Assembly (NCBI RefSeq): GCF_000761155.1
Contig: NZ_CP009533.1
Location: forward strand, 3,047,001-3,111,000
Origin: Pseudomonas rhizosphaerae
GTDB lineage: Bacteria > Pseudomonadota > Gammaproteobacteria > Pseudomonadales > Pseudomonadaceae
Direction: 5' to 3'
Length of the DNA: 64,000 nt
The translations under genes and the position numbers were made by a program. Below, in pieces: positions 35,559-45,766 of this stretch. The notes under the pieces were generated by a model. That model was given only the letters and a program-made list of their open reading frames with translations, made no database searches and had not been told where the DNA came from. Position 1 is the first letter of the stretch. Every line of letters starts with the position of its first letter.

Positions 35559-36426
35559 ACCAGTTCCTCTTCTTCGGCACCCAGGTAGGCCGCGATGACC
35601 TTGGGGTCGTTGCGGATCTGCTCCGGCTTGCCCTTGGCGATGACGTTGCCGTGGTCCAGCACCACGATGTCGTCGGAAATGCTCATTACCATGCCCATGT
35701 CGTGCTCGATCAGCACCACCGTCATATCGTGTTCGTCACGCAGCAGGCGGATCATGCCGCTCAGTGCCTCGGTTTCCTGGGGGTTGAGGCCCGCCGCCGG
35801 TTCGTCCAGGCAGATCACCTGAGGACGGGTACACATGGCCCGGGCAATTTCCAGACGTCGCTGCTGGCCGTAGGAAAGCTCACCGGCCAGGCGGTTGGCG
35901 CAGTTCACCAGATCCACTACTTCCAGCCAGTAGAAGGCGGTCTTGATGGCGTCTTCTTCGGCCTTGCGGTAGCCCTTGGTATTCAGAATGCCCGCCAGCA
36001 TGTTGCGGTTGACCCACATGTGCTGGGCTACCAGCAGGTTTTCCATCACCGACATTTCCTTGAACAGACGAATGTTCTGGAAAGTCCGAGCCAGACCTGC
36101 GCGGTTCACCAAGTGGGTACCGCCGAACATCTTGTACCAGACGCGGCTGGCGAAACTGCGCGGCGAGACGAAGTCGGTAGCCTGGAACGGTTCGCCCAGC
36201 AGCTTGATGACGTTGGTCTTCTGGCCGCGGGCGTTGAGTTCGATACGCCCACCGGTGGCTTTGTAGAACCCGGTGAGGCAGTTGAAGACCGTGGTCTTGC
36301 CGGCACCGTTGGGGCCGATCAGGGCGAAGATCGAGTTGCGCCTGACCTGCAGGCTGACATCGCTCAAGGCCTTGATGCCGCCGAAATGCATCATCAGTTT
36401 CTCGACCGAAAGAATGACTTCGTTAT

Positions 36427-36430
<4 letters not shown>
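35555..36430 (-). CDS. livG: branched-chain amino acid ABC transporter ATP-binding protein LivG (BraF)
   Basis: The 291-residue ATPase has Walker A GPNGAGKTTVFNCLTGFY, signature LSYGQQRRLEIARAM and Walker B ICLDEPAAGLNPQE. A loop of about 45 residues after Walker A (around residues 65-110) makes it longer than LivF, as in other Pseudomonas BraF proteins. Stop and start overlaps (ATGA) tie it to livF and livM. Confidence 0.95.
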
Positions 36431-37731
<1,301 letters not shown>

Positions 37732-37733
37732 AC

Positions 37734-38651
<918 letters not shown>

Positions 38652-38736
38652 GCACTCTCACGAACGTCTGGAACCGCGCACCGCGCAATGGGCAGGCAGA
38701 CCTGGAGCCTGCCCGCCCACCGTAAGGCGGTATTAA

Positions 38737-38766
38737 GGAAAACAGGGGCTACCCCTGGGTAGCCCC
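38737..38766 (-). terminator. hairpin/attenuator between braC and livH
   Basis: On the minus strand GGGGCTACC and GGTAGCCCC form a stem with a small loop, followed by TGTTTTCCTT. It lies 30-55 bases after the braC stop, so most transcripts probably end here and the binding protein is made in excess of the membrane genes. Confidence 0.85.
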
Positions 38767-38792
38767 GGCTGGCGAGCGCCAGCGCAAACGTC

Positions 38793-39929
38793 CTACTTCT
38801 GCTGTTCCAGCTGTTTGTACTTGCCCTCGGCGTTCCATTGGTAGACCACATAGTCGGAGACCTTCAGGTCGCCTTTGCCGTCCCAGGCTTTCTCGCCCAT
38901 GACGGTCTTGACCGGGTTGGCCTTGAGCCATTTGGCAGCCTCTTCGCCCTTGTTGGACTTGGCGCCGTTGAAACCTGCGGCCAGGGCCTGCAACGATGCA
39001 TAGGCGTACAACGTGTAGCCTTCAGGCTCGTAGCCGGACTTGCGGAACTGGTCGACCACGGCCTTGCTGTCGGGCAGCATGCGCGGATCGGCACCGAAGG
39101 TCATGTAAACGCCGTCGACGTACTGGGCACCGCCCGCAGTCGTGACCAGTTCGTCGGTGACGATGCCGTCATCGGACATGAACCTGACGTCCTTGAGGCC
39201 CTGCTCGCGCATCTGCCGAACCAGCGGACCGGCTTCGGGATGCAGGCCGCCGAAATAGACCACGTCGGCGCCGGTGGAGCGGATCTTGGTGACCAGGGCG
39301 CTGAAGTCTTTCTCGCCGCGCGTCAGACCTTCCTCCAGAACGGGCTTGACGCCACGGGCGGTCAGTTGCTTGGCAGTGGCATCGGCCAGGCCTTTGCCAT
39401 AGGTGTCCTTGTCGTTGATGACCGCGACTTTCTTGCCCTTGAGTACGTCGACGATGTAGTCGCCGGCAACGATGCCCTGCTGGTCATCCCGGCCGCACAT
39501 GCGGAATACCGCTGCCAGGCCGCGCTCGGTAACGGTTGGGTTGGTCGAGCCAGGGGTGATCATCAGCACACCTGCGTCTGCGTACACCTCGGACGCCGGA
39601 ACGGTCGACGACGAACAGAAGTGCCCCACCACCCCGATTACTTTGTCCTGATCGACCAGGCGGTTGGCCACAGCCACCGCTTGCTTGGGCTCGCAGGCAT
39701 CATCACCGGCTACCACCACGATCTTTTCGCCGTTCACGCCACCGGCTGCGTTGATGGCTTCCGCTGCCGCTTCTGCACCCTTCATGTACTGCTGACCGAA
39801 CGATGCGTTGGCACCGGTCATTGGCCCTGCTACACCGATCTTGACGTCGGCTTGAACAATCGACGAAGCGCCCAGCGCAGTTGCCACTGCGAGAGCCAGA
39901 AAACCTTTCCTGTAGAACGTCTGCGACAT
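38793..39929 (-). CDS. braC: branched-chain amino acid ABC transporter substrate-binding protein BraC (LivK)
   Basis: The 378-residue periplasmic protein has a signal peptide (MSQTFYRKGFLALAVATALG, cleaved near IVQA-DVKIG). The Leu/Ile/Val-binding fold shows VGVAGPMTGANASFGQQYMK, DDACEPKQAVAVANRLVDQD, GHFCSSSTVPASEVYADAGV and GVYMTFGADPRM. The two cysteines C(E)PKQ and FCSS fit the known disulfide. AGGAGC lies just before the ATG. It is the first gene of the operon. Confidence 0.95.
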   Translation of the reverse strand: MSQTFYRKGFLALAVATALGASSIVQADVKIGVAGPMTGANASFGQQYMKGAEAAAEAINAAGGVNGEKIVVVAGDDACEPKQAVAVANRLVDQDKVIGVVGHFCSSSTVPASEVYADAGVLMITPGSTNPTVTERGLAAVFRMCGRDDQQGIVAGDYIVDVLKGKKVAVINDKDTYGKGLADATAKQLTARGVKPVLEEGLTRGEKDFSALVTKIRSTGADVVYFGGLHPEAGPLVRQMREQGLKDVRFMSDDGIVTDELVTTAGGAQYVDGVYMTFGADPRMLPDSKAVVDQFRKSGYEPEGYTLYAYASLQALAAGFNGAKSNKGEEAAKWLKANPVKTVMGEKAWDGKGDLKVSDYVVYQWNAEGKYKQLEQQK

Positions 39930-40415
39930 GAGTGGTGCTCCTGAATTTTTTTGGTTGGCACTACAACTTCAGCGCCAACCTCCGAGCAAGCGCCGTGCCA
40001 GCGCATTTACCCCCGTTGCAGAGTTTTCACTTTCAGAGGTGCGAGGCAGCGCCTCGACCATTTTCTACAGGTCGTGCAACCGCCTGGAACGGGCGTGGTG
40101 ATACCCGACGACAATACCGGTACAACCCCTGGGCGCCATCATTGCAACCGCTCATTGCAGGAGTGGGCAACCATGCTGTAACAGCGGACGTAACCGAAGT
40201 GCACACTGTCGGTGCATAACTGCTACACCGCGCACCACAGGATCCTCCCGAAGCGCCCTGCTCAGGCCGCTCCGGCAACATCGCTCGAGCCATTGGCGAC
40301 GCAATGGCACAGGACCGCACGGTCGCGACCACCCGTGTTCCAAAAAGCTGGCAGAATGTGCCCTTACTGTGTGCCACCGCTGCTCCAAATGAGGCACGCG
40401 GTTCTGGAGACCCTG
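39930..40415. other. intergenic region between braC and pncB
   Basis: In 486 bases I see no credible gene, no REP repeat and no clear palindrome. It must carry the divergent promoters of braC (minus) and pncB (plus), but I cannot place either with confidence. Confidence 0.6.
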
Positions 40416-41621
40416 ATGAGCGAGAGCGTATTCGCCGATCGCATCGTGCAAAACCTGCTCGACACCGATCTGTACAAGTTGAGCATGATGCAGGCTGTAC
40501 TGCACAACTACCCCAACGTCGACGTCGAGTGGGAGTTTCGTTGTCGCAACGGCGAAGACCTGCGGCCTTACCTGCACGACATTCGCGAACAGCTCGAGCA
40601 GCTGTCCGAATTGAGCCTGGGTCCGGATCAGCTGAGCTTCCTGGAAGGCATCAACTTCATGAAGCCGGACTTCCTGCGCTTCCTGGGCTTGTTCCGCTTC
40701 AATCTGCGCTACCTGAGCATCGGCATCGAGAACGATCAGTTGTTCATCCGCCTGCGCGGACCGTGGCTGCACGTGATTCTGTTCGAGGTGCCGTTGCTGG
40801 CAACGGTCAGCGAGGTGCGCAACCGCATTCGCTATCCCGATGTGCTGCTCAGTCAGCCCCGGGAAAAACTCTACCGCAAGTTCGAATGGCTGCAGGCCAA
40901 TGCCAGCAGCGAAGAACTGGCCGAGCTGCAGGTAGCGGATTTCGGTACCCGTCGGCGCTTCTCATACAAAGTGCAGGAGGAAGTGGTCACGGTGCTCAAG
41001 CACGAGTTTCCGGGGCGCTTCGTCGGCACCAGCAACATGCACCTGGCCCGCCAGCTGGACCTCAAGCCGCTGGGGACCATGGCCCACGAGTGGATCATGG
41101 CCCACCAACAGCTGGGACCACGGCTGATCGACAGCCAGATCGCGGCACTCGATTGCTGGGTCCGCGAATACCGCGGTCTGTTGGGCATTGCCCTCACCGA
41201 CTGCATCACCATGGACGCGTTTCTCGGCGATTTCGATCTCTACTTCGCCAAGCTTTTCGATGGCCTGCGCCACGATTCGGGTGACCCGGTGGTATGGGCG
41301 GAAAAAGCCATCGTCCACTACCGCAAGCTGGGCATCGATCCGATGACCAAGACCCTGGTGTTTTCCGATGGGCTGAACCTGCCCAAGTCGCTGGAGATAT
41401 TTCGCGCCTTGCGTGGGCGCATCAATGTCAGCTTCGGCATCGGCACCAACCTGACCTGCGACATTCCAGGCGTGGAGCCGATGAACATCGTGCTGAAGAT
41501 GACCGACTGCAATGGCCAACCGGTGGCGAAGATTTCCGACGAAGCCGCCAAGACCCAGTGCCGCGACCCCAATTTCGTCGCCTACCTGCGCCACGTGTTC
41601 AAGGTGCCGGAGCAGGCGTAA
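40416..41621 (+). CDS. pncB: nicotinate phosphoribosyltransferase PncB
   Basis: The 401-residue enzyme begins [20 protein letters not shown] and carries the family text [42 protein letters not shown] with a conserved His, [12 protein letters not shown] and [12 protein letters not shown]. It converts nicotinate and PRPP (with ATP) to nicotinate mononucleotide in NAD salvage. ATG at 40416 begins the conserved protein; upstream open frame is non-conserved. It is transcribed alone. Confidence 0.94.
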   Translation: MSESVFADRIVQNLLDTDLYKLSMMQAVLHNYPNVDVEWEFRCRNGEDLRPYLHDIREQLEQLSELSLGPDQLSFLEGINFMKPDFLRFLGLFRFNLRYLSIGIENDQLFIRLRGPWLHVILFEVPLLATVSEVRNRIRYPDVLLSQPREKLYRKFEWLQANASSEELAELQVADFGTRRRFSYKVQEEVVTVLKHEFPGRFVGTSNMHLARQLDLKPLGTMAHEWIMAHQQLGPRLIDSQIAALDCWVREYRGLLGIALTDCITMDAFLGDFDLYFAKLFDGLRHDSGDPVVWAEKAIVHYRKLGIDPMTKTLVFSDGLNLPKSLEIFRALRGRINVSFGIGTNLTCDIPGVEPMNIVLKMTDCNGQPVAKISDEAAKTQCRDPNFVAYLRHVFKVPEQA

Positions 41622-41657
41622 CACACGCGCCCCAGGTCCCGATGGCAGCGCAGTGCC

Positions 41658-41745
41658 TGTAGGAGCGGTCCGTGGCCGCGAACGGGCCGACGCGTTCAAA
41701 CAGGCATACCGCGGCGCCTTCTTCGCGGCCAATGACCGCTCCTAC
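41658..41745. repeat. REPIN (family B) between pncB and azurin
   Basis: One full REPIN: GTAGGAGCGGTCCGTGGCCG, centre with CATACCGCGGCGCC, inverted arm AATGACCGCTCCTAC. It sits between two convergent genes. Confidence 0.87.
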
Positions 41746-41762
41746 CAGGGAGCGGTCGAGAC

Positions 41763-42212
41763 TCAATCAACCAGGGTCACCGCCCCTTTCATCATGGCCA
41801 AATGACCTGGGAACGAGCAGAAGAACAGGTACTTCTGCTCGGCCGACAGTTTCGACACGTCGAACGACACCGAATCCTTCTCTCCGGCGCCGATGACCTT
41901 GGTGTACGCAATCACACGCTCGTCGCCTTTCTTCAGGTAGCTGTTGTCGATACCGGCACTCATGCCGTCCATCGCGATGCCGCGTGCGTCGTCTTCCTTG
42001 CTCAAGACCCAGTTATGCCCCATGACCTCCTTGGGCAGGCTGCCGGAGTGGGTCAGGTTGACGGTGAACGTCTTGCAGCTCTTGCTGATCTCGATGGCTT
42101 TGGTGCCGAAAGTCATCTGGTCGGTCGAATCGACGGTGGTCGAACACTCGGCCGCCAGTAATTGACCGCTGGCCAAGGCGAGCACCGATACCGCTACCGC
42201 TTTTGCAAACAT
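41763..42212 (-). CDS. azu: azurin
   Basis: The 149-residue protein has a signal peptide ending ...LLAAE and a 128-129-residue blue copper domain. Copper ligands are visible: His in VMGHNWVL, then Cys, His and Met in [14 protein letters not shown]; the disulfide cysteines are ECSTTV and KSCKTF. It is a periplasmic electron carrier in respiration and stress. AAGCTT-free upstream sequence contains no clear ANR box. It is a single-gene unit. Confidence 0.96.
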   Translation of the reverse strand: MFAKAVAVSVLALASGQLLAAECSTTVDSTDQMTFGTKAIEISKSCKTFTVNLTHSGSLPKEVMGHNWVLSKEDDARGIAMDGMSAGIDNSYLKKGDERVIAYTKVIGAGEKDSVSFDVSKLSAEQKYLFFCSFPGHLAMMKGAVTLVD

Positions 42213-42317
42213 GTGAGTCTCCAGGCAAGGGGAAAAGCTACGGCAGCCATCATTTCATGATTGGCCGCACGCTGCAGCTATCTGCCAGCAGTCAGACATT
42301 CGCTGTAAAGATTCGGC

Positions 42318-43208
42318 TCACGCCATCGGCAGCACAGTCACGCGCACCTCGGGATCATGCCCGCCGCCGCCCAGAATCACTCCACGCAGTGGCGACACGT
42401 CGCTGAAATCACGCCCCCACGCCAGGGTGATGTGTTCCAGGCCCGGCTGGACATTGTTGGTCGGGTCGAAGTCGACCCAACCCAGCACCGGGCAGAACAC
42501 CGACACCCAGGCATGGGAAGCATCGGCGCCGATCATCCGCGGTTGCCCCGGTGGTGGCTGGGTCAGCAGGTAGCCGCTGACGTAACGCGCCGCCAGGCCG
42601 CGCGAACGCAGGCAGGCCAGCATCAGGTGAGCGAAGTCCTGGCACACCCCACGGCGGTTTTCCAACACCTCGACCAAGGGTGTCGCCACCTGAGTGGCCG
42701 TGGCATCGAAGGTAAACTCGCTGAAAATCTTCTGCATCAGCGCTTGCGCACCTTCCAGCATCGGCCGGCCAGGCACGAAGCAGCTTGCCGAAAACGCCAC
42801 GAAGCTTTTCTTGAGGCGTACGTAAGGGGATTCGAAACGGTAGCGACAGGCTTGCAGCACGTCTGGCGCCACCGGCCGGCCGCTGTAGCAGAAAGCGTCG
42901 CGGGTGAATTCCCAGGCCGGCGAGCGAGCGAACTGCAGCGGCGTTCGGGGCAGTACCTCGACGTGCAGGCGAGCACCGACTTTGAGCTCGTCGTGGGGAC
43001 GTTCGAAAGCCAAGCGTGTCAGCGGATTGCCGAACACGTCGAGTTCGTCGGTGCGTCGGGTCGGCTCCGGACTGATCTGCAACGCCTGCTCATGGCATAC
43101 CTGCCAGGCACAGGGCCTGGGCCACAAGTGCGCCAGCTGCTTGGCCAGTGACACCGGGCTGTCGTAGCAATAGCGGGTGTCGTGAACGATCTGGTAATGC
43201 GCGCCCAT
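42318..43208 (-). CDS. transglutaminase-like cysteine protease family protein
   Basis: The 296-residue protein begins MGAHYQIVHDTRYCYDSPVS, the bacterial transglutaminase-like N-terminal domain. The catalytic triad is Cys189 (RRGVCQDFAHL), His232 (ADASHAWVSVF) and Asp248 (WVDFDPTNN). Such proteins act as proteases or amide-transfer enzymes in peptide metabolism. It overlaps by one base the start of the upstream ATP-grasp gene's end (43208), so the two are in one operon. Comparative work has linked this gene set to predicted peptide-tagging systems. Confidence 0.88.
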   Translation of the reverse strand: MGAHYQIVHDTRYCYDSPVSLAKQLAHLWPRPCAWQVCHEQALQISPEPTRRTDELDVFGNPLTRLAFERPHDELKVGARLHVEVLPRTPLQFARSPAWEFTRDAFCYSGRPVAPDVLQACRYRFESPYVRLKKSFVAFSASCFVPGRPMLEGAQALMQKIFSEFTFDATATQVATPLVEVLENRRGVCQDFAHLMLACLRSRGLAARYVSGYLLTQPPPGQPRMIGADASHAWVSVFCPVLGWVDFDPTNNVQPGLEHITLAWGRDFSDVSPLRGVILGGGGHDPEVRVTVLPMA

Positions 43209-45694
43209 TACACCGACACCGTTTGCTGACTGACATCATCGACATGGACGAAATGGCGCAACGCCAGACGGTCCGAGACCTGCACGCTGACGCTGGCAAT
43301 GTCCTGCAACAGGCTGCGCAGACCATCGAGCACGGCGCGCACGCTGGCTTCGCCGAACAGTGCGTTTTCCAGGGTGCCCAGATCGAACCGGGCCACGCGC
43401 TCGATGAGCGGCTCCAGGGCGCGATCCACCGGCATGTCGAATTCATCGCTCAGGCGGCGCACGGCACGCGCGACCAGCTTGAGCTGGAACAACACGGCAT
43501 GGGGGTTCTGGGCATCGAGCAGAAGCAGATCGAGCACCGGGATCAACTGCGGCACGGCCAGGTAGCGCGAACGGTAGGTAATACTGCTGTTGCCCAGTTC
43601 GAGCAGCCAGTCCAGGCCGGCTTGGTCATCCACTGCATCGCTTGCCAGGAACGCCGACAGGCCATTGCTGAGAAACTGCAGGCGCTCGATACGCCTTCCG
43701 ATCATCAGAAAACGCCAGCCTTCGTCGCGGGTCATGTCGTCCAGGGCGAAACCGGACAGCGCGGCCAGGTTCATCACCAGCCGATTGAGGAAATCGAGCA
43801 GCTCGCCCAGGTCCGGCACTTGCGTTTCCAAGGCCAGGGACTCGCGCTGCAGTTCGCCCAATGCCTGCCAGTTCTCGCGCGACAGCTTGCTGCGTACCTG
43901 GAACGCCGCCCACTGCAGGCGTTGCAGGTTGGCGCGCAGACTGAACGCCCAGTCTTCGCCACGCAGCGCCATCAACAAACGCTCGCGCAGGTCGCCTTCT
44001 TCGGGCAGCAGGTTGAGGTTCTCGGCAAGATCGACCGCGGCCTGCAAGGCATGGGGATCGTCGCCATCCAGATAGCGGCCGAGAATGATCCGCAGCAGTC
44101 GCGCGCTGCCGTCGCAACGCTCGCAGTAACGGCCAAACCAGAACAGATTTTCCACCACCCGCGAAGGCAGGTAGGGGTCCATGCGCACCAGGTCGTGGGC
44201 GCCGATGGTGCGTTGCGCCCGCCACTGCTCGCCAACCGGGGCGTGCTCGCCCAGCACCCAGGTGTCCTTGCTGGCCCCGCCGTGCTGCATCGACACCACT
44301 TCGGCATCGGCATCCGTGGCCACGCGGGTCAGGCCGCCGGGCAATACTCGATAACCGTCGGCGGCGGCGACTGCAAACACGCGCATGCCGATCGCCCGTG
44401 GCTGCAGATGGCCGCCCTGGCAATGCCAGACCGGTGCCTGGGACAGCTGCGCCATCTCCTGGGCCACATAAGCATAGGGCCGAGCCTGAATGCGTTCGGT
44501 CAACGCCTGGCGCTGGATGGTGTTCAGGTCGCGACCGAACACCGGGCCGAAGTTTTGCGAGGGGAAGGCCGGCTTGATCACCAGCTCGTCCAGGCGCTCG
44601 AGGGCTTGTGCGAGCACCGGCGGTTCGCCGCACCACCAGGTGGCGATCGACGGCAGGATCAACGTTTCGTCGTACAGGTGCTCGCAGATCCGCGGCAAAA
44701 ACCCGAGCAGCCCAGGCGATTCGAGCACACCACTGCCCAGCGCATTGGCCACCATCACGTTGCCCTGGCGAACCGCGTCCAACAGGCCGGGGACACCGAG
44801 GGCCGAATCGGTACGCAGCTCCAGAGGATCGCAGAAATCGTCGTCCAGGCGACGCATGATCGCATGCACCCGCCGCAGGCCGCTCAAGGTCTTCAGGTAC
44901 ACCGTGGCCTCGCGCACGGTCAGGTCACTGCCCTCCACCAGCGGATAACCCAGCTGACGCGCCAGGTACAGGTGTTCGAAATAGCTTTCGTTGAAACGCC
45001 CCGGTGTCAGCAGCACCACCAGCGGCGTCTCCTGGGCGCCGGGTGCCAGGCGGCTCATGGTGTCCTGCACGGTCCGGAAGAAACCGGCCATGTGCTCGAC
45101 CTTGAGGTCGCGGTACAACTCGGGAAACGCCCGCGACAGGCTCATGCGGTTTTCCAGTGCATAGCCGGCGCCGGAAGGCGCCTGGGTGCGGTCGGCGGTC
45201 ACCCACCAGCGGCCATCGGGCGTGCGCGCCAGATCGGCGGCATACAAGTGCAGGAAGGTGCCTTGCGGTGGCCGCATGCCTTGGCACGGCCACAGGTAGT
45301 TGTTGTGTCCGAAGATCAGCTCGGCAGGCAACAGGCCCTGGGCGATGAGCGTCTGTGGACCATAGATATCGGCCAATACCGCATTGAGCAAGCGGGCCCG
45401 CTGGGCGATGCCGGCGGCCACCTGACGCCATTCGTGGGCCGGAATGATGTGCGGCAGCAGGTCCAGCTCCCACGGCCGATCGGCCCCCTTGGGGTCGGCA
45501 TAGACGTTGTAGGTCACGCCGTTTTCCTGAATCTGCCGGGTCAGCGAGGCCTGGCGCTGCGACAACTGCCCCGGTGCACTGCGCTGCAACTGCTCGAACA
45601 GGCGCCGCCAATGCGGCCGGACGCCGCCATCGGCTTCGAGCATTTCATGATAGGACCCGCCGGACAGCGGGTATCGATCAAGCAGGTCAGACAT
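43208..45694 (-). CDS. circularly permuted ATP-grasp / alpha-E domain fusion protein
   Basis: This 828-residue protein begins MSDLLDRYPLSGGSYHEMLE. The first about 480 residues are a circularly permuted type 2 ATP-grasp domain (YNVYADPKGADRPWELDLLP, VVLLTPGRFNESYFEHLYLA). From about residue 510 the alpha-E helical domain starts (LPSRVVENLFWFGRYCERCD) and runs to the end. The ATP-grasp part is predicted to form peptide bonds; alpha-E is of unknown role. In many bacteria the two parts are separate genes. It lies between the two transglutaminase-domain genes, all leftward. Confidence 0.88.
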   Translation of the reverse strand: MSDLLDRYPLSGGSYHEMLEADGGVRPHWRRLFEQLQRSAPGQLSQRQASLTRQIQENGVTYNVYADPKGADRPWELDLLPHIIPAHEWRQVAAGIAQRARLLNAVLADIYGPQTLIAQGLLPAELIFGHNNYLWPCQGMRPPQGTFLHLYAADLARTPDGRWWVTADRTQAPSGAGYALENRMSLSRAFPELYRDLKVEHMAGFFRTVQDTMSRLAPGAQETPLVVLLTPGRFNESYFEHLYLARQLGYPLVEGSDLTVREATVYLKTLSGLRRVHAIMRRLDDDFCDPLELRTDSALGVPGLLDAVRQGNVMVANALGSGVLESPGLLGFLPRICEHLYDETLILPSIATWWCGEPPVLAQALERLDELVIKPAFPSQNFGPVFGRDLNTIQRQALTERIQARPYAYVAQEMAQLSQAPVWHCQGGHLQPRAIGMRVFAVAAADGYRVLPGGLTRVATDADAEVVSMQHGGASKDTWVLGEHAPVGEQWRAQRTIGAHDLVRMDPYLPSRVVENLFWFGRYCERCDGSARLLRIILGRYLDGDDPHALQAAVDLAENLNLLPEEGDLRERLLMALRGEDWAFSLRANLQRLQWAAFQVRSKLSRENWQALGELQRESLALETQVPDLGELLDFLNRLVMNLAALSGFALDDMTRDEGWRFLMIGRRIERLQFLSNGLSAFLASDAVDDQAGLDWLLELGNSSITYRSRYLAVPQLIPVLDLLLLDAQNPHAVLFQLKLVARAVRRLSDEFDMPVDRALEPLIERVARFDLGTLENALFGEASVRAVLDGLRSLLQDIASVSVQVSDRLALRHFVHVDDVSQQTVSV

Positions 45695-45766
45695 GGCAAA
45701 GCTCGGGAGCGGCGTTGAGAAGAACGATTATCGCAGCCTGCACGGTGCACGGATACCGTCCAAGGG

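Noticed and set aside
42213..42317. ANR/FNR box upstream of azurin
   Set aside because: The near-palindrome ATCATTTCATGAT does not match TTGAT-N4-ATCAA.
43148..45718. Rightward open frame of 856 codons opposite the ATP-grasp/alpha-E gene
   Set aside because: Antisense shadow; low-complexity Gln/His/Ala composition, no recognisable motif.
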